NCBI RefSeq assembly: GCF_900115735.1
Contig: NZ_FOXO01000003.1
Coordinates: 1 to 64,000, forward strand
DNA: 64,000 nucleotides
DNA from: Butyrivibrio proteoclasticus
GTDB lineage: Bacteria; Bacillota; Clostridia; Lachnospirales; Lachnospiraceae
Direction: 5' to 3'
Part shown: positions 62,781-64,000 of the stretch, one piece after another
How the letters are laid out: the number at the start of each line of letters is the position of its first letter
How positions within the stretch are numbered: position 1 is the first letter of the stretch
The notes under the pieces: generated by a model
Told to the model about the DNA's origin: nothing
The model's input: only the letters and a program-made list of their open reading frames with translations
Databases searched by the model: none
Position numbers and translations under genes: made by a program

Positions 62781-63953
62781 CTATACATCTTTTTCTTTTA
62801 TGACCTTATTGTAACTCTTTAGCTTTCTTTCCTCAAGTTTTTTAAGGCAATAGTCCTTCCAAACAAAGTCTATTATTGCTGCAAAAGGAATGGCTAAAAG
62901 AATTCCTACAACTCCAAATAATCTGCCTCCCAAAATAATGGAGATCAGGATCATCAGAGGTGATACACCAAGACTCTCGCCAAAAAGCTTGGGCTTAAGG
63001 ACATAACCATCTATTGTCTGTAATATGATCGTAAATATCAGAAACCATACTGCATGCCATGGTTTTACAAGAACAAGGATAAATCCGCCAATGACCGCAC
63101 CAACAATAGGTCCAAATGTAGGAGCAAGATTGGTAACTCCAACAATTACTGAAATAAGCACAGAATAATTCATTCCTGTAATAAGCATAAATATGAAGTT
63201 GATAACACCCACGATAACGCCGTCAATAATATCAAAGCTTATATATCTGATGAGAATCTGATTACATCTCGCAAGAAAGTCTCCTGCATTAGTATATGTT
63301 TTCTCTTTTAATACAAGATTCATAACCCTTGATATTCCATTTATAAGTCTGTGCTTATCAAGCATAAGATAAATTGCCAGAATAAAAGCGATAACCGCAT
63401 CAAAAAAGCCTTTTCCAGCATTCAAAGATCCATCCAAAATATTCTGCATATTCTGCTGATTTGTAAAATACTTACTAATATTATCAAGAGCTCTTTCACC
63501 AAGACCAGCAAGTCCGCTAATGTCTATTCCCAAGACCTTATTGCCGGACTGACTCTCAAAGCTATCGAGTAACTGCTGTGATGAAGCTATGTATGATCCC
63601 AGATTCGAGGCAAAAGTCGCCACGCTGTCTGCAACCTGAGGAATAAGTGCAACAAACAAAAGAACTACCGCGGCTATGATAACAACTATTGTTGTCGCAA
63701 CCGATAGCTTCCACTTTGTCTTTTCATTCTTGATTTTTTTAAAAACAGAGCCGTTAAAAGTACGGGCTAACGGATCAAAAATATATGCTATTACTGCTCC
63801 TATAACCACAGGTTTGATAAATCCATATAAATCCCCAAATAAACGAAAAATTTCAGGAAGATGTGACAACAGCATATAAAATAAAACTGCAGAGCAGGTT
63901 GCAATCGAATAAGACACCCACCTTTTCTTAAACCACTTACCATTGAATTTCAT
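62781..63953 (-). CDS. AI-2E/PerM family transporter
   Basis: A 390-residue protein with about eight helices in the PerM/AI-2E family layout: two N-terminal pairs (about 14-33 and 68-95), a long soluble segment (about 95-165), and five C-terminal helices. VGVTNLAPTFGPIVGAVIGG and LKPKLFGESLGVSPLMILIS are the family signatures. Substrates vary and are unknown here (small metabolites or Na+). The ATG follows AAGGAGGTAGTT. It heads an operon with the small membrane protein. Confidence 0.88.
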   Translation of the reverse strand: MKFNGKWFKKRWVSYSIATCSAVLFYMLLSHLPEIFRLFGDLYGFIKPVVIGAVIAYIFDPLARTFNGSVFKKIKNEKTKWKLSVATTIVVIIAAVVLLFVALIPQVADSVATFASNLGSYIASSQQLLDSFESQSGNKVLGIDISGLAGLGERALDNISKYFTNQQNMQNILDGSLNAGKGFFDAVIAFILAIYLMLDKHRLINGISRVMNLVLKEKTYTNAGDFLARCNQILIRYISFDIIDGVIVGVINFIFMLITGMNYSVLISVIVGVTNLAPTFGPIVGAVIGGFILVLVKPWHAVWFLIFTIILQTIDGYVLKPKLFGESLGVSPLMILISIILGGRLFGVVGILLAIPFAAIIDFVWKDYCLKKLEERKLKSYNKVIKEKDV

Positions 63954-64000
63954 AACTACCTCCTTAAAGGAAAATGATCATCCAAATTCATCATATTTTC

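Noticed and set aside
1..64000. tRNA or rRNA genes and CRISPR arrays
   Set aside because: No TpsiC-arm-like GTTCGAATC sequences with clover-leaf context, no rRNA sequence and no regularly spaced repeats were seen by eye.

Overview
The window looks like a chromosomal segment of a low-G+C, c-di-GMP-rich rumen or gut Lachnospiraceae (Clostridia), probably close to Butyrivibrio or Pseudobutyrivibrio. This is inferred from A/T-rich codon use, strong AGGAGG ribosome binding sites, a T-box leader on pheST, a pyrophosphate-type phosphofructokinase, lipoprotein solute-binding proteins and several GGDEF/EAL/PilZ proteins. No species can be fixed from the sequence alone. Most genes lie on the minus strand.

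Layout. 1-0.8 kb: the edge of an IS110-family element with a structured noncoding end (candidate bridge RNA), then a 126-bp hyphenated palindrome. 0.8-7 kb: ugd, a PilZ protein whose 5' leader carries a small transposon-like repeat, a LysR regulator, and a solute-binding lipoprotein paired with a chemoreceptor. 7-19.7 kb: a sulfur and cysteine locus (transsulfuration enzyme, MalY-type C-S lyase, CysK, a second CysK-like enzyme, VOC protein, polar amino acid/cystine-type ABC importer, DUF4418 plus FtsX-type ABC exporter, sulfonate-type ABC importer with an N-terminally truncated binding protein). 19.7-28 kb: an ABC-2 exporter, SGNH hydrolase, nitroreductase, radical SAM protein, and a periplasmic-binding-protein/diguanylate-cyclase pair. 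28-39 kb: mgsA, a MATE transporter, a PAP2 phosphatase, a YgjP-like peptidase, a three-gene lipid-type operon (PlsC, PAP2, E2-fold acyltransferase), and a giant coiled-coil ABC permease facing a GAF-ABC ATPase. 39-48 kb: metNI and metQ separated by a GH2 glycosidase, then nudC and queA. 48-54.6 kb: an M18 aminopeptidase, pheST with a T-box, and mntP behind a strong promoter and a long structured leader. 54.8-64 kb: DegV, an HPr-like protein, an EAL protein, HU, a phosphofructokinase-GGDEF operon, an EEP-fold phosphohydrolase, a small membrane protein and an AI-2E family transporter.

The most notable signals are: (1) four promoters (cysK, the cystine-type importer, the sulfonate importer and an SGNH hydrolase) that share a dyad near TTATATCNNCCKATAAG placed 9-10 bp upstream of the -35 box, which looks like the site of one activator controlling a sulfur regulon; (2) two identical 145-bp elements with 11-bp terminal inverted repeats and 8-bp target duplications, one just downstream of a -10 box and one at a stop codon; (3) a consensus sigma-A promoter driving a 250-380-nt structured RNA with mutually exclusive pairings upstream of mntP; (4) a candidate IS110 bridge RNA; (5) a second family of stacked-hairpin intergenic repeats sharing 61 identical bases.

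All functional names come from motif reading. No database search was run.
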